Shown in pieces: positions 6,537 to 7,193 of a DNA stretch of 7,193 nt. Source of the stretch: Deltaproteobacteria bacterium RIFCSPHIGHO2_02_FULL_40_11. GTDB lineage: Bacteria; Bdellovibrionota; JACOXK01; 2-02-FULL-40-11. How positions within the stretch are numbered: position 1 is the first letter of the stretch; each line of letters opens with the position of its first letter. A program made the position numbers and the translations under genes. The DNA lies in contig MGRI01000003.1 of the NCBI GenBank assembly GCA_001798105.1, positions 8,119 to 15,311 on the forward strand, read 5' to 3'. The notes under the pieces are model-generated. The model did not search any database. It saw nothing but the letters and a program-made list of their open reading frames with translations, and was not told where the DNA came from.

Positions 6537-7081
6537 TAAACTTCCTCGCTTGTAATTTGTTCGTTGGTGTAAATACAAATATTTGCAGCAATTTTCAAAG
6601 CTTTTTCTGCGATGTCTTTGGCTTTTAAGCTGGAGTGTTCCACCAAAGCTTTTGCAGCTGCCGTAGCATAGGGGCCGCCTGAACCAATGGCAATGACGCC
6701 GTCATCGGGTTCGATGACATCTCCCATGCCTGAAATGACCAGTAAGTTTTTTGTGTCTGCGGCAATCAGAAGGGCTTCCAGGCGTCTTAAAATTTTATCG
6801 GTTCTCCAGTCTTTGGCAAGTTCTACGGCAGCACGAACCAAGTTTCCATTATATTGCTCTAGCTTGGTTTCAAATTTTTCAAACAGCGTAAATGCATCTG
6901 CCGTGGCACCGGCAAACCCGACCACCACTTTATCTTTATAAATACGTCTTACTTTTTTAGCCGTATGTTTCATGACCGTATGGCCGAGGGTGACTTGCCC
7001 ATCGCCAGCAATTGCAATTTTCCCTTTGTGTTTCACGCCGACAATGGTTGTGCCTTTAAGCTTTGGGATGAGATTTGTCAT
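6536..7081 (-). CDS. hslV: HslV, peptidase subunit of the HslUV protease
   Basis: 181-residue N-terminal-nucleophile (proteasome beta-like) threonine peptidase. It forms a double hexameric ring capped by HslU. The catalytic threonine is Thr11 in GTTIVGV. The ten residues before it must be removed, unlike E. coli HslV, where only Met is cleaved. Counting from Thr11 as residue 1, the catalytic-site Asp17 (AGDG) and Lys33 (KKVRR) fall at the standard positions. Other conserved blocks are GFAGATADAFTLFE, AVELAKDWRTD, IAIGSGGPYA and the terminal ICIYTNE. Start ATG 7081 is supported by a GGAGG just upstream. The gene begins inside the end of xerC and its TAA shares one base with the hslU ATG, so the protease subunits are probably co-translated in a balanced ratio. 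Confidence 0.98.
   Translation of the reverse strand: MTNLIPKLKGTTIVGVKHKGKIAIAGDGQVTLGHTVMKHTAKKVRRIYKDKVVVGFAGATADAFTLFEKFETKLEQYNGNLVRAAVELAKDWRTDKILRRLEALLIAADTKNLLVISGMGDVIEPDDGVIAIGSGGPYATAAAKALVEHSSLKAKDIAEKALKIAANICIYTNEQITSEEV
6541..6547 (-). promoter_or_regulatory. Ribosome binding site of hslU
   Basis: The minus strand reads GAGGAAG here, with the GAGG core seven bases before the ATG at 6536. It sits in the last codons of hslV and fixes the hslU start at 6536 rather than 6578. Confidence 0.85.
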
Positions 7082-7193
7082 AAGCCTCCATGAGTTTTTC
7101 TACACTGACTTGTGTGTATTTTTGTGTGGTCGATAAACTTTCATGTCCCAGAAGTTCTTGGATATCTCTTAAATTTGCACCTGCCGCCAGAAG
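7056..7193 (-). CDS. xerC: XerC-type tyrosine recombinase, C-terminal fragment
   Basis: Only the last 45 residues are in the window; the rest lies beyond the right edge. The frame reads LLAAGANLRDIQELLGHESL, then STTQKYTQVS, and ends DKSHPKA with TAA at 7058-7056. This is the C-terminal end of the catalytic domain of Xer-type site-specific recombinases, which resolve chromosome dimers at dif during division. The LGH histidine (fragment residue 17) and the nucleophile tyrosine (residue 26, KYTQV) are both present. XerC and XerD cannot be told apart from this fragment; XerC is preferred because xerC-hslV-hslU is a known gene order. The coding sequence overlaps hslV by 26 bases in another frame. 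Confidence 0.9.
   Translation of the reverse strand, partial: LLAAGANLRDIQELLGHESLSTTQKYTQVSVEKLMEAYDKSHPKA
7085..7089 (-). promoter_or_regulatory. Ribosome binding site of hslV
   Basis: The minus strand reads GGAGG three bases before the ATG at 7081, within the xerC reading frame. The spacing is short but usable, and the placement supports translational coupling with xerC. Confidence 0.7.

Noticed and set aside
6687..6941. 84-codon open frame on the plus strand inside hslV
   Set aside because: It is the antisense shadow of a conserved hslV reading frame with no start signal.

Overview
The window holds seven protein-coding genes, two of them cut by the window edges, and almost no non-coding DNA. 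The sequence is AT-rich, with many A and T homopolymers inside coding regions. The gene content is bacterial housekeeping: a two-component regulator, a GNAT-like protein of the YghO type, DprA, topoisomerase I, HslU, HslV and a XerC-type recombinase. The mix of dprA-topA, xerC-hslV-hslU and a YghO-like double-GNAT protein would suit a low-GC proteobacterium-like lineage such as the former Deltaproteobacteria or Bdellovibrionota. That placement is inference with low confidence, because no rRNA or other diagnostic marker is present.

Layout from left to right. The 3' part of an OmpR/PhoB-family response regulator (+) ends one base before the stop codon of a convergent YghO-like gene (-). The start of that gene faces the start of dprA (+) across 91 bases, the only real intergenic region, which carries back-to-back promoter-like sequences. 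dprA overlaps topA by 16 bases in the same direction, so the two form an operon. topA then overlaps the convergent hslU gene by 21 bases, tail to tail. From the right edge leftwards, xerC (partial), hslV and hslU (all -) form a second operon, with a 26-base xerC/hslV overlap and a one-base hslV/hslU overlap (TAATG).

Functionally, DprA loads RecA on incoming single-stranded DNA, TopA relaxes negative supercoils, and XerC resolves chromosome dimers. HslV (peptidase) and HslU (unfoldase) form one ATP-dependent protease. The set is a rearranged version of the dprA-topA / xerC-hslV-hslU neighbourhood known from several phyla, with the protease block here pointing against topA.

I see no mobile element, CRISPR array, RNA gene, or clearly novel system. 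The points most worth checking are the two promoters that would give almost leaderless mRNAs for dprA and the YghO-like gene, the terminator-free convergent overlaps, and the YghO-like protein of unknown substrate.
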